64,000 bases of DNA from Pseudonocardia sp. T1-2H (GTDB lineage Bacteria > Actinomycetota > Actinomycetes > Mycobacteriales > Pseudonocardiaceae): NCBI RefSeq assembly GCF_038039215.1, contig NZ_JBBPCL010000001.1, forward strand, positions 2,604,001 through 2,668,000, given 5' to 3'. Of the stretch, positions 1 to 9,646 are shown in pieces. The notes beneath the pieces were generated by a model. The model saw only the letters and a program-made list of their open reading frames with translations, was not told the DNA's origin and made no database searches. Position numbers and translations under genes: made by a program. Within the stretch, counting starts at the first letter, position 1, and each line of letters begins with the position of its first letter.

Positions 1-2422
1 GATCTCCCGCTCGCTCAGTATCGCCCGCTGTGGCGTGTGACCCGCTCCCGCGGCGAGCGCCCGGTCCGCGATCTCGTCCCAGGCTCCGAAGCTGCCGTGC
101 TGGTGGATGAGCAGCTCGCGGACGCTGGGTTCGGCCAGGGCGAACGGGCGGATCGCGTCGAGCGGCTCGGCGACGGCCAGCGCGGTCTGTAGCGCGCGGC
201 GCGCGGCGGGCCGCTCGCCCGCGGCGACCGCGATGGACGTCTCCAGCAGCCAGGCGTCCACCACCGTGGAAGGGAGCAACGTGCGTGCCGAGCCGTTCAA
301 CACCGGACGGATCAGGCTGCGTGCCTGGTCCCGCCGGCCTCCCGCGGACTCGACCCACGCGCGCATCGTCGAGAGGTCGCCGCTGTCTCCGGTTCGCTCT
401 GCGAACCACGCCAGGGCGCTGAGGGCCGCAGTCGAGTGCCCGAGGAGCAGAGCGGCGCGGAACTCCAGCAACGCCATCGCGGCACACTGCTCGGCTCCCG
501 CCTCGACGGCGCCGAAGTCCGAGCGCGCCTGCTGCAGCTCGGCCAGCCCGCCGGCCCGGTCCCCCAGATCGAAGACCGCGGCACCGTGGACCGACTGCAA
601 CGTGAACCACGACTGGGGCGACGACGCGGCCGGCCCCGGTGCCAGGCAGTCGGCGGCGAGGCGCTCGGCAGCGGTGGCCTCGGAGCGCATGAGCTCGGAG
701 TACGCCAGCATCGCCGTGGCCGCGGTCGACCACGACGTCCTCTCCCAGCCGTGGTCGGCCGCGGCGAGGAGAGCGTCGCTGCTCACGGCCCGCATCGTCC
801 GCAGGTCGCCGGAGACGGCCGCGACGACACCCAGCAACGCGAGGCACTGCATCTGCAGATAGTCGAAACCGTACCGGCAGCTCAGGGCCAGCGCGGCCTC
901 GAACTCGGTGCGGGCCCCGATCCGGTCGTCGTGCTCGAGCCGGGCGTTGCCCCGGCTCAGCCGGGCGAGCGCCTCCAGCTCCGGTTCGGCGGGCAGCTCG
1001 TCGGTGTTCGCGATCGCGGACGGGGCCGGGCTGGGCGTTCCGGCACCGAACTGCTCGGCCACGGCCCGGAGCACCGCGAGCTCCACGGGCCCGTGGGCCG
1101 GCCAGAACTGCCGCGCATGGTGCAGGTCCCCCCGTGCGGCGACGAGCTCCCCGGCCTCGAGGTTGCTCAGCGCCGAGGGGAGGGACAGCCAGGGGTCGGT
1201 CGCGGTGGCGTGGGCCCCGATGCGCGACAGCGCACGGCGCAACGGCTCGTGGTCCCCCACGAGGAGCAGCGGCACGGCGAAGCGGTGCAGCAGGTCGGTC
1301 AGCAGGCCCGTCTCATGGCTCTGCGCGGCGTGTTCGAGGGCTTGCACCGGCTGGTCCTGGCCCGCCCACCAGCGGGCGGCCACGGCGTGCAGGCCGGCCA
1401 CCCGTCGCTCGCCCTGGCGCTGCAGGTCGGCGAGCAGGTAGGTGTGCAGGAGCTCCTGGACGCTGTAGGCCTCGCGCCGCCCCCCGGTGGCGGCGACGAG
1501 GGCGGTCTGGTGCTCGAGCCGGTCAAGCATGCTGCCGGCCTCGTCCAGTCCCGAGAAGCTCGGCGGCGAGCCCGGTCGGCACCGGGTTGCTGACGCTGAT
1601 CACGCGCAGGAACTCCTGCACGTCCCCGGGCAGGCCGGAGAGGGTCTCGCCGACGAGGTAGTCGGCCACGCAGCGATCCGCCCCGGAGAACTGCGCGAGG
1701 AAGGTGTCGAAGTCGGTGGACTTCCCCATGCCCAGGGCGGCGAGCCGCAGACCGGCGGCCCACCCGCCGGTGCGGCGGTGCAGCACCTCGACCTGCTGCT
1801 CCGTGAGGTGCAGCCCCGACTTCTCGATCAGGGCCGCGGCCTGGTTCCGGGTGAAGCACAGCTGCGCGGCGCGCAGCTCCCGCAACCGGCCGGCCAACCG
1901 CAGCCGGGGGAGGGACAGCGGCGGATCGAGGCGGCTGGCCAGGACGAGCTGGACGGTGGCGGGCTTGATGCGGGTGAAGATCTGGAGGCCGTGCAGGGCG
2001 TCGGCATCGACGAGTTCGTGCACGTCGTCGAGGATCAGGCGCAGCGGGTGCGGCAGGGCATGCAGCGCACCGACGAGTTCGGCGACGAACTCCGGCAGGG
2101 CGCCCAGCGGCCGGGCCCACGGCTCGTTCAGCCGGCTGTCGGGCGGGACCGACGGGCAGCTCGCGATCGCCGCCACGATGGACGCCCACAGCCGGCTCGG
2201 GTCGTTGTCATCGCGATCGAGGCCGACCCACGCGGTGTCGACCGCGGCGCTCGTCCTGGCCCAGTCCGCGAGGAGCAGCGTCTTGCCGTAGCCGGCGGGA
2301 GCGCAGACCAGCGAGAGGTCTGCAGCCGCTCCGGTGTCGAGGTCCGCACACAGCTCCGCACGCACGACGAACTCGGGCGGGACCTGCGGCACCGTGATCT
2401 TGACGGCCGGAACGAGCGGCAT
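1..2422 (-). pseudogene. LuxR/MalT-type ATPase transcriptional regulator, frameshifted, 3' end off the window
   Basis: Large LuxR-family regulator of the MalT/LAL type: an N-terminal AAA-like ATPase followed by a helical repeat sensor and a C-terminal LuxR DNA-binding domain. The first 290 residues are in one frame, with Walker A APAGYGKT near residue 42 and the Walker B-like LRLILDDVHE. The frame breaks near position 1555 (after LAAELLG). The remainder continues in another minus frame, reading SGLDEAGSMLDRLEHQ and then helical repeats to position 1, where ILSERE marks the start of the LuxR helix-turn-helix that lies outside the window. Restoring the frame needs one base removed or two added at the GAGCTTCTCGGG stretch. 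Start ATG at 2422 has GGAG upstream. It is a close paralogue of the intact regulator at 3450-6044. It could be a true pseudogene or a sequencing error. Confidence 0.8.
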
Positions 2423-2729
2423 GGCGTCAGCTCCAAGTTGTCCGTTCCGGCCCCGCGATCATTCGACAAGAATTCGGCTCGATCTCCCGAAGTGGGGCCG
2501 GCGCACAAATGTCATCTTCATCGACGCTCTCGTTCGCCGAACGTAGCCCCGGCAGGTGGTGGTGTCTATCGACCGCACCGGGTAGATGGTCTGAGGGAAC
2601 GCCCGTTCAGCGCGGTTCGCTCGTCCGTTCACGTGCCGATGACCGATCGTCACGGGCAAACGGGACGAGTTGTTTCCGAGCCCGTTCCGGGAACGTTCGC
2701 CCGGTCGGCTTTCCTGCCCGGCGGCGGTC
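2423..2729. other. Gene-free spacer upstream of the first LuxR gene
   Basis: About 300 bases between the LuxR start (2422) and the small ORF stop (2730). I see no coding potential. It contains a 13-nt perfect palindrome CGTTCCGGGAACG at 2683-2695 and several CGTTCG/CGAACG half-sites. These could be regulator sites, but nothing proves it. Confidence 0.4.
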
Positions 2730-2993
2730 TCACTCGGCGAACCACACGTCCACGAGCTCCTCGGCGGCGAGTCGCTGCTCCTGGGCGATCCGCTCGAGCG
2801 CCGTGGCCAGCGCGAGCGACAGCGCCACCGCGAAGTCGCGGAGCCGGCCCGCGCCCTCCTCCCGGACGACGCGGTCCACGAGATCGTTCAGCGCGGCGAG
2901 CCCGCGCTCGTAGTTGTGATCGTCGGAGAGGATGGCCCGCGTGGCCTCCAGGACCAGCGGACGGGTCTGCCGCTCGGCGAACAGGTCACTCAC
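2730..2993 (-). CDS. Small uncharacterised protein, paralogue of the divergent gene at 3168
   Basis: An 87-residue acidic protein of unknown function. It begins at GTG 2993 with GAGGAG upstream. It shares a recognisable core with the divergently transcribed protein at 3168-3449: AILSDDHNYERG against AVLSDDHNYERG, then an amphipathic helical stretch (ALSLALATALERIAQEQ against ELSLKLASAMERIAGDQ), and the ends DVWFAE and DVWFVD. No signal peptide or membrane segment is visible. It lies between two LuxR-type regulators. I do not recognise the family; a role linked to those regulators is inference from position only. Confidence 0.75.
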   Translation of the reverse strand: MSDLFAERQTRPLVLEATRAILSDDHNYERGLAALNDLVDRVVREEGAGRLRDFAVALSLALATALERIAQEQRLAAEELVDVWFAE

Positions 2994-3099
2994 ATTCGTT
3001 CTCCTCGCGGGCCCGCGGAAGGTCGCTGCCCCCCGCCGACCTCTGGCCGAGTGACTCTAGCCCGTGATCCCGGGCGCTGCTGTCCGCGCATGAAATTTC

Positions 3100-3124
3100 G
3101 ACGACGTGGGTAGTCTGCGTCGTC
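3100..3124. promoter_or_regulatory. Inverted repeat in the divergent promoter of the two small paralogues
   Basis: GACGAC (3100-3105) and GTCGTC (3119-3124) form an inverted repeat with a 13-nt spacer. A TAGTCT hexamer at 3111-3116 inside the spacer could be a -10 element. The site lies in the 174-nt spacer between two divergent genes, about 45 nt from the start of the rightward one. Function is inferred from position. Confidence 0.35.
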
Positions 3125-3167
3125 AGCCCGGAAATGCGTTGGGGCTGGTGCCCCAGAGGGAGCCATC

Positions 3168-3449
3168 GTGAGCGACGACGGAGCCGCCTCCGGCGAATCC
3201 GTGGACCTGTACCCGAGAGCGCGGGCTTACGACTCGGTGCGAGCCGTGTTGTCGGACGACCACAACTACGAGCGCGGGGTCGCCGGGGCCCAGGAGGTCC
3301 TGGCCGCGGTGCTGGCCGAGTCCGGGGTCGAAGGACTGGCGCAAGTGGCCGTCGAGCTCTCGCTGAAGCTCGCGTCCGCGATGGAGCGCATCGCCGGAGA
3401 CCAGGGCCTCGCCGCCGTCGACCTCGCCGACGTGTGGTTCGTGGACTGA
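3168..3449 (+). CDS. Small uncharacterised protein, paralogue of the divergent gene at 2730
   Basis: A 93-residue acidic, probably all-helical soluble protein that starts at GTG 3168. Residues 24-93 match the neighbouring protein (2730-2993), including the SDDHNYERG motif and the C-terminal DVWFVD. The stop (3447-3449) abuts the convergent stop of the LuxR regulator at 3450 with no spacer. The pair is a head-to-head duplication placed between two paralogous LuxR regulators, so a whole regulator-plus-small-protein unit may have been duplicated. Function unknown. Confidence 0.78.
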   Translation: MSDDGAASGESVDLYPRARAYDSVRAVLSDDHNYERGVAGAQEVLAAVLAESGVEGLAQVAVELSLKLASAMERIAGDQGLAAVDLADVWFVD

Positions 3450-6044
3450 TCAGCGCAGCAGCCCGCGTTCGTACGCCGTCGACACCGCGGTCCGGCGGCT
3501 GCTCACGCCGAGTTTGCGGTAGACCGCCCGCACCCCGGTGCTCACGTCCGTCGGGGGCATCCGCAGTTCCTCCGCGATCTGCTCCATCGACAGGGACGAC
3601 GGCAGCCGTGCGAGCAACCGCGCCTCCAAATCGTCGAGGCGGGTGGCCCGGTGTTCCGGCGACCGGCCGGCGGCAACGGCTCGGGCCGTGAACCGCGCGG
3701 TGGTGGTACCGGTCATGTCGAGGTGCTCGTCCAGGAGTTCGCGGGCGTGCCCCGCCGCCAGCATGAACGGCCGAACGACACCGAGGGACACACCGGAGGA
3801 CAGCGCGTCTCGGAGCGCACGGCGAGCGGTGCGGACGTCGCCGCCCCTGACCCTGCCGCTCGCCTCCACCAGGAGCGCCTCGACGACCGTGTGCGGCAGC
3901 ACGGAGCGGACGGCGCCGTCCAGGACGGGCCCGACGAGCGCGGCGGCGTCGTCGTCCCGGCCCGCCGCCTGCTCCGCCCAGGCCTGCATCAGGACGACCT
4001 CGCCGCAGGCGCCGATGCGGTCTGCCAGCCACCCGACGACGCCGCGTGCCGCCTCCGGAAGTCCGAGTTCCGACGCAGCCTTGTGCTCGACCACCGCGAG
4101 GGCGGCCGCCTGTTCGGCACTCAGGTGGACCGCCCCGAGGTCGGCCCGGGCCTGCTGCATCTGCTGCAGCCCTCGGCGGCGCTGCCCCGCATCGAACAGG
4201 GCAGCGCCCCGCACGGATCGCAGCGCGAACACGTATCGGGGTCGGAGCGCGGGTCCGCCCCGCCGCAGCGCCTCGCCCGCGAGCCGATGTGCCTCAACGG
4301 GTTCGCCGCGCATGAGTGCCCCGTACGCGAGCATCCACCGCGCCGCGGTCGCCAGCGGCGATGCCTGCCACCCCCCGGCGGTCGCCAGCGCGTCCGCCCG
4401 GGCCGCGGCCCTCGTCATCGCCGGGTAGTCGCCGCTGATGCCCGCCACGCTGCCGAGCAGCGCGAGGCACTGCATCTCGAGACACGCGAAGCCGTGCGCC
4501 CGGGCCAGCCCCAGCGCCTCTTCCAGCGCGGCGGTGGCCGCGGCCGGGTCCTTGTCGACCAGCATCGCCCTGCCGCCCGCAGCGGTGAGAGCCAGCGCGG
4601 CCCATTCCGGGATCTCGCGGCCGGCGCGCCGGAGGTCGACGGGGTCGGGGACGACGTCGAGATCGCCGTCGGCGGCAGCGGCGAACAGGCCGGTGATCGA
4701 GCGGAGCACTGCCAGCCGGGGCCCGCCCACGGCCGGGGTCGGACCGGCCTCGCGCGGCACCGGCCGCCCGCCCGCGGGCTCCCGACCGGTTTCGATGCGG
4801 GCCAACGCCGAGCAGAGGGCGAGCCAGGGATCATCTGCGACGGCCCTCTCGCCGAGTCGGGACAGCACCCGGCCGAGCGCGGCGTGGCCCCCGGTGGCCA
4901 GCAGCCGGCCTGCGAACCGATGGACGACCTCGACGAGCAGTGCGGCGTCGCCCGCCTGGAGGGCATCACGGATGATCACATCGAGGGGATCGACCTCCGC
5001 GGCCCCCGGGTGCCCGGCGCGGCCGTGCAGAGCGGCGGCCCCGCCCGTCCGGCCGACCTGCCCGATGTGCACATGGGCAGGCACGAGCGGGTGCACCCGG
5101 AACCCGGAGTGGGACACCCGCTGGACGAGCCCCGTCTCGCGGGTCAGCCTCTCCAGCACCTCGTCGGCGTCGCTCCGGCCGCTGAGCAGGGCAGCCAGCC
5201 GGGGCGTGACCGGACCGCCGCCGATCGCGTCGAGCAGGTCCCGGTCCGCGGCCGGCAGGACCTCCAGCACCTCGCGCACGAGGAAGTCGGCCATCGGATC
5301 GAGGGCGGCGGCGAACCGCTCCAGGACCGCGGTCGGATCCGACCCGCGGCGCAGGGCGGCGCCGAGGAGCCGTACCCCGGTGGGCCAGCCGCCGGTGCAG
5401 GCGTGCGCCTCGCGTACCTGAGCACCGTCGAGGTGCAGGCCCGCTCGACGGAGCATCTGGCCGGTCTCGTCCACCGTGAAGCGCAACCGGGCGGCACGGA
5501 CCTCGCGCAGCTGTCCCACCGACCGCAGCGGTCCGAGGGAGAGCGGAGGGTCCCGGCGGCTGCAGAGGACGAGGCGCAGCCCAGCCGGGCGCGCGGCCAG
5601 GAGTGCCCCGAGGCCAGCCAGCGCCGCCGGTGCCACGACCTCGTGGACGTCGTGCAGGACGAGCACGATCTGCACCGGCAAGGCGTCGAGCGCGCTCAGG
5701 ACATCGTCGTCGACGGTCGAGGTCGGTGACGAACCCCGCCGGCCGAGCTCGTGCAACGCGCTGCCGGCCGGCACCGCGGGGCAGGCGGTCAGTGCGGTGA
5801 CGATCAGCCGCCAGATGCCCTCGGCGTCGTCGGCCCCCTGGGCCAGGTCGACCCAGACGAGCGGGGTCGCGGGCGCGACAGCGCGCGCCCAGTGCGCCAG
5901 CAGTACGGTCTTGCCGAACCCGGCGGGGGCGCTGACCAGCACGATGTCGGCGCTGTCGTCGTCCTGCAGCGCGGCGAGCAACCGCGACCGTGGCACGAAC
6001 GGGTCCGGAAGCGCGGGAATCGCAGTACGCGGGATCGGCAGCAT
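3450..6044 (-). CDS. LuxR/MalT-type ATPase transcriptional regulator
   Basis: An intact 864-residue regulator of the MalT/LAL class. Residues 39-46 are the Walker A motif APAGFGKT, and IVLVLHDVHEV near residue 130 is Walker B-like. The middle is made of helical repeats, probably a ligand or partner-binding sensor. The last ~65 residues form a LuxR-type helix-turn-helix (SLSMEQIAEELRMPPTDV, then VYRKLGVSSRRTAV). Start ATG 6044 is preceded by GGGAGGAG. These proteins act in the cytoplasm as ATP-dependent activators, often of catabolic genes or secondary metabolism; the target is unknown here. Paralogous to the frameshifted gene at 1-2422. Confidence 0.9.
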   Translation of the reverse strand: MLPIPRTAIPALPDPFVPRSRLLAALQDDDSADIVLVSAPAGFGKTVLLAHWARAVAPATPLVWVDLAQGADDAEGIWRLIVTALTACPAVPAGSALHELGRRGSSPTSTVDDDVLSALDALPVQIVLVLHDVHEVVAPAALAGLGALLAARPAGLRLVLCSRRDPPLSLGPLRSVGQLREVRAARLRFTVDETGQMLRRAGLHLDGAQVREAHACTGGWPTGVRLLGAALRRGSDPTAVLERFAAALDPMADFLVREVLEVLPAADRDLLDAIGGGPVTPRLAALLSGRSDADEVLERLTRETGLVQRVSHSGFRVHPLVPAHVHIGQVGRTGGAAALHGRAGHPGAAEVDPLDVIIRDALQAGDAALLVEVVHRFAGRLLATGGHAALGRVLSRLGERAVADDPWLALCSALARIETGREPAGGRPVPREAGPTPAVGGPRLAVLRSITGLFAAAADGDLDVVPDPVDLRRAGREIPEWAALALTAAGGRAMLVDKDPAAATAALEEALGLARAHGFACLEMQCLALLGSVAGISGDYPAMTRAAARADALATAGGWQASPLATAARWMLAYGALMRGEPVEAHRLAGEALRRGGPALRPRYVFALRSVRGAALFDAGQRRRGLQQMQQARADLGAVHLSAEQAAALAVVEHKAASELGLPEAARGVVGWLADRIGACGEVVLMQAWAEQAAGRDDDAAALVGPVLDGAVRSVLPHTVVEALLVEASGRVRGGDVRTARRALRDALSSGVSLGVVRPFMLAAGHARELLDEHLDMTGTTTARFTARAVAAGRSPEHRATRLDDLEARLLARLPSSLSMEQIAEELRMPPTDVSTGVRAVYRKLGVSSRRTAVSTAYERGLLR

Positions 6045-6159
6045 GCCGAAACTCCTCCCTGGATTCTTCGCTGACCGTCCGAAGGATCCTGCCGATCGGG
6101 ATGACCCCGGCTCATTCCCCCGGGATGAAGGCCGCGTGGACGGCCCCGTCAGAGGAGAC

Positions 6160-6290
6160 GCAGCTCCTTCCCGCCCCGCACCGCGTCGCGCCGGCCGTCG
6201 GCTCCGAGCTGCGGTAGACCATCCGCAGGTGGCTCTTGACGGCGTTCACCGACAGATACAGCTCGGAGGCGATCTCCGCGTTGGGGGGTC
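6160..6290 (-). pseudogene. Degenerate LuxR helix-turn-helix remnant
   Basis: The minus strand encodes NAEIASELYLSVNAVKSHLR followed by MVYR, a typical LuxR recognition-helix segment. Then, one frame over, LGADGRRDAVRGGKELRLL runs to a stop. The frame change falls between MVYR and LGAD, where one base appears to be missing. No ATPase domain is found upstream. This is the tail of a third LuxR regulator in the same region and is not expected to be functional. Confidence 0.65.
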
Positions 6291-6526
6291 ACCGCCTCGA
6301 CCACCACGCGCACCTCGTCCTGGGCGGAACCATGCTGGTCGGCCGCGTGGGCGACCGCGCCGCGCTGCATGGCTTCATCGCCCGGATCGAGGCGCTGGGC
6401 CTGGAGCTCGTCGAGCTGCAGCGGCTTGCGGGCCGCCCGGCGGGCGGCTGTGCCGGACGCTGTCCCGAGTGCGGGGTCGACGCTCGAGCCGGCACGCGCG
6501 AGACCGGTACCGGTCTGCGGACCTAG
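6290..6526 (+). pseudogene. C-terminal remnant of a small uncharacterised protein
   Basis: The plus frame reads HHAHLVLGGTMLVGRVGDRA and then ALHGFIARIEALGLELVELQ. This resembles the C-terminal half of small actinobacterial proteins of unknown function that end in a DRAALHGLLARIxALGLELxEVRR-type segment (recognised from memory). The N-terminal half is missing, and the fragment abuts the LuxR remnant on the other strand, so the junction looks like a deletion scar. Confidence 0.4.
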
Positions 6527-6770
6527 CGGTGCCGACCGCGTCGGTCGAGAGGCGCGATCGCTCTCGCACCGACGGTTCCTGTGCTCGACGGTCGCCATCG
6601 GTGCACCTCGCTGCCTCGGCGTCGTCGAGTCAACTCGGTCCGTCGCGGGGCGGACAGGCCCGTTCGGGCCTTCCCGTGGCCTCCGGTCGGCGCAGGTCCG
6701 TCCCGAGCCTCCCCTGTTCCGGGTGATGCGCGGTCCGACATACGCCGGGACAGTGACCTCGGAGGTGCGC

Positions 6771-6980
6771 ATGGTCCTGCTCGTGCTTCTGGCGCCGGTC
6801 GTGCTGGGTGTGTTCCTGCTCCTCATGGAGCGGCTCGAGGCGGCCCTCCTCGGCATCGCGCCGCTGCCTGGCGTCGCTGACGAAGTGCTCGCGCCGGACA
6901 GCGGTGGCGGGAGCCAGCTCGGCCGGCTCTCCCCGGACGAGGGAGGAAGCAGCGCAGCATCGCCGCCGGGACGGGCTTGA
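6771..6980 (+). CDS. Small membrane protein
   Basis: A 69-residue protein with one strongly hydrophobic N-terminal helix (MVLLVLLAPVVLGVFLLLME) and a polar, Gly/Ser-rich tail. ATG at 6771 has a good ribosome-binding site, GGAGG at 6761. One-helix proteins of this kind are common as uncharacterised genes in actinobacteria. No partner is visible; both flanks are degenerate sequence. Confidence 0.55.
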   Translation: MVLLVLLAPVVLGVFLLLMERLEAALLGIAPLPGVADEVLAPDSGGGSQLGRLSPDEGGSSAASPPGRA

Positions 6981-7168
6981 AGACTCGGCCGGTCAGCGAC
7001 GTGGACAGCGTCCACCCCTCGACGCCGGGTCCGCGGAGCTAGCGATCGCGGCCCGGGGGACAAGGCACCACAGCGCCTCCTACGGCAGGTCGCGCGGCGG
7101 ATCCGGGACATGCCGAAGCCGGCGGCCGCCTGGTCACGGCGCTTGCCCCCGGCGTCGCCGGCGGGCGG

Positions 7169-7533
7169 TCACTCGGTGAACGTCGCCAATGGCCGGCCCA
7201 CCTCGACGATGTAGGTGGAGAGCATCCGGCCCGTCTCGAGGCCGACGTCCAGCGCGTTGTGCGGTGTGCGCGGCGGGATCAGGAAGGGGCTGCCGGCGGG
7301 CAGGGTGAGGGTGGGCCGTCCCTTGATCATCATCTCCACCGTCCCGGCGAGGATGACCCGACCTCCTCGCCCGGATGGATGTGCCAGCCCGACGCGACGC
7401 CGGTCGGGATCTCGGTGAGCACCTGCACGATCTCCCGTCCGGGGATCGAGGACGGCTGGTGCTGGAGTTCGGTGCGCTTGAGCTTGCCCGCCAGCGCGTC
7501 GCTCGGCCGCGAGTCCGCCGGATCGGACGACAT
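7169..7533 (-). pseudogene. Cupin-domain protein, frameshifted
   Basis: A small cupin (about 120 residues when repaired). The first frame starts at ATG 7533 (MSSDPADSRPSD) and contains the metal-binding motif WHIHPGEE. It goes out of frame near 7360 at GGGTCATCC. The next minus frame continues ILAGTVEMMIKGRPTLTLPA, then FLIPPRTPHNA and the end PLATFTE with a stop at 7169. One missing base (GGGTxCATC would give VGxILAG) explains the break. Related cupins are often encoded beside alpha/beta hydrolases, as here. True mutation or sequencing error cannot be separated. Confidence 0.75.
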
Positions 7534-7576
7534 GGCCGGACCTCCTGAACGAGTTCGCGTGGGGCAGGGACGACGA

Positions 7577-8119
7577 TCAGCTGCCGACGGTTCGAACCGC
7601 CTCGAGGACGACGTCGGCGACCACGTCGGGTCTCGAGATCATGATCACGTGCGAGCCTCGACCTCGGTGATCCGGGCGCCCGCGCGCTCGGCCATGGACA
7701 GCACGACGTCGGCGCCGGCGGCTTTGTCACCGGTGGCCACCACCGCCCAGGACGGGAGACTCCTCCACGCCGGCACACCGTTCTTCTCCCCGAACGCGAT
7801 GGCGGCGATCGGCCGCTGCGATACGCCCATCACGGCAGACCAGGCCGACGACGTTGTCCGCCGCCGTGACCGCATTGGTGATCACCGCCCCGCCGTAGGA
7901 GTGGCCGACGGCCAGTACCGGGCCGGGAACCTGACGGATCACACTGGCGACGTACGCGGAGTCGGTGGCGACGCCGCGCAGCGGGTTGGCCACGGCCCGC
8001 ACCGGCACATCGGCCGCGTGCGGCCGCTCGATCACTCCGCCCCATCCGGAGGCGTCCGCGAAGGCGCCGTGGACGAGGACGACGGTCACGGCACTCGAGG
8101 TCGAGTTCGCATCGGTCAT
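7577..8119 (-). pseudogene. Alpha/beta hydrolase, internally deleted and frameshifted
   Basis: Starts at ATG 8119 with the N-terminal strand and oxyanion region TVVLVHGAFADASGW and the nucleophile elbow GHSYGG. After NVVGLV the frame changes and about 80 residues normally present are missing. The sequence resumes as SQRPIAAIAFGEKNGVPAWR, SWAVVATGDK and MAERAGARITEVE. A second break at GAGGCTCGC (one G short) is followed by GSHVIMISRPDVVADVV, which carries the catalytic His (GSHV). The cap or middle region is gone, so this is a real pseudogene and not only a sequencing slip. Confidence 0.75.
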
Positions 8120-9337
8120 GGTGCGTGATCCCTAATCGAAGTGAGCGACGGCCGTGGGGCGCGGTCGGCGATCGTCGTCCGCCCCGGACATTTTCGATCT
8201 CTCGGGTGCTCGATCACCCTGTCAGTTCAGGCAACTCGGCACGATAGGCTGCGATGATCCGTCTGAATTGAGAGGAAAGACCTGCTGGGGCATCAAAAGG
8301 CCGCGCGGTGCGCTCGAATGGTGTTCGACCGCTGCGAGCTTGACGAATTCGGGTGACTTCGCCGCTGCGTGCTTGAATGGAACGATCGAGTTGCTCGTCG
8401 AAGGGGTCGATCGTCGGCGCGCTCGGCCGTTCAGGCCGGTTGTTCATTCGATTCGACAATGATGCTTCGAGTTTTCCCGAGCCGAGTCCGGTCATCGACG
8501 ATCGCGGCCGACCGGGGAGCACGTGGCGCCGTTCGACCGGTCGTGGGTGAGCCGTCCGCGGGAGATCGCGACGTTCGTCGGGGGATCAGCGTGAAGTGTG
8601 GCTACACGATGCTGTAGCGGGTAGGCCTTGATGGTCGTGTCCAGAGCGACCGAGGGTGTGGTCGTACATGACGCCCGATTCATGCGTGACCCACAGAGTC
8701 CTCGGAGCACCCTGGCGTATGGCCAATCACCGTAGCCCTCCTCCGCTGGTGGACCTCCAGCAGGTCCTCCACCCGCTACCCGTCCCCGACGCTCGCACGG
8801 CGGCCGGCCGGGTGGTCCGGCCCTGCAACGATCCCGTGCGTCCGTCGCCGACAGCAGAGGCCGGGGGCCCGGTCCGGGTGCCGGGTCCGTGGGTTGCCAC
8901 AGGCCCGACAGGACCGAGGTAAGGGGCGCGCGGACGAGCTGTGCCCTCCGGACCGCTCGCGGCCGCACACGAGACGGAGCCGGGCCGAGGCGGCCCGGCC
9001 CGCTCACCTACCCGCCGGTTCCTGCGCCAGCGCTGGAACTCGTGGGTCGCCGGTGGTACTCGAACTGCGCACGACGGGCGGTTCCAGTGCCACGCCATGG
9101 GCGTCGGCCGGGCGGACCTGGTCCGCCCGGCCGGGCCTTGACGGCCTCCGGCTCCGCCCCTCACCGACCAGACATGCACGTGACCCCGGGCCGAGGTCCG
9201 GGTACGGCGACTTTCTGCCCGCTGCCCGATCGTGCTCGGCCACGGGAACCAGGCGTCCGCGGGCCGGCCACCACCGACCCGAGTCCACCGGCAGAACCGA
9301 GCCGAGCCGTCTCGACCGCTAGACGAAAGGTGACCTG
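8120..9337. other. Gene-free 1.2 kb stretch
   Basis: Open frames here have no recognisable domain and overlap one another on both strands. The part at about 8160-8640 is clearly less GC-rich than the rest of the window, while 8700-9330 is very GC-rich and low in complexity. I see no mobile-element ends, tRNA or coding remnant I can name. It is probably decayed or foreign DNA next to the broken cupin and hydrolase genes. Confidence 0.4.
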
Positions 9338-9571
9338 ATGAACCCGAACAACCGCGAGGGCCGCACGCCCGCGCAGCAAGCCCACGGCGAGCCGGCCGAC
9401 CCTCGGTGGGTGGATCGCCTCGTGGAGCTGCAGGTGCTGGCCGACAACGGGGACACGGCGGCGGCCGCGGCGGCGGCGAGCTGGATCGCCGAGGACGGGG
9501 AGGCCCGCCGGGTGTGGGAAGACGTGGAGCGGGCCTGCGCACAGGTTCGGGCTGCCCGACAGGGGGAGTGA
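9338..9571 (+). CDS. Small hypothetical protein
   Basis: A 77-residue soluble, mostly helical protein. ATG 9338 is preceded by AAAGGTGA. An alanine run (residues ~45-53) is followed by SWIAEDGEARRVWEDVERAC. It ends 75 nt before the phosphatase regulator at 9647 and may be cotranscribed with it. No family recognised. Confidence 0.55.
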   Translation: MNPNNREGRTPAQQAHGEPADPRWVDRLVELQVLADNGDTAAAAAAASWIAEDGEARRVWEDVERACAQVRAARQGE

Positions 9572-9646
9572 CGTGTCAGTCGCCGTCCGGTGCCGGCCCC
9601 GCGCAAGGACGACGCTCTGCGACGACCCGATCCGAGGGGGCCGGCC

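Noticed and set aside
8214..8522. A 102-residue minus-strand frame in the lower-GC patch.
   Set aside because: The composition is plausible, but there is no ribosome-binding site, motif or conserved neighbour to support it.
8656..9338. Several plus- and minus-strand open frames of 90-270 residues in the gene-free stretch.
   Set aside because: They overlap each other, are dominated by Arg, Pro, Gly and Ser, and match no family.
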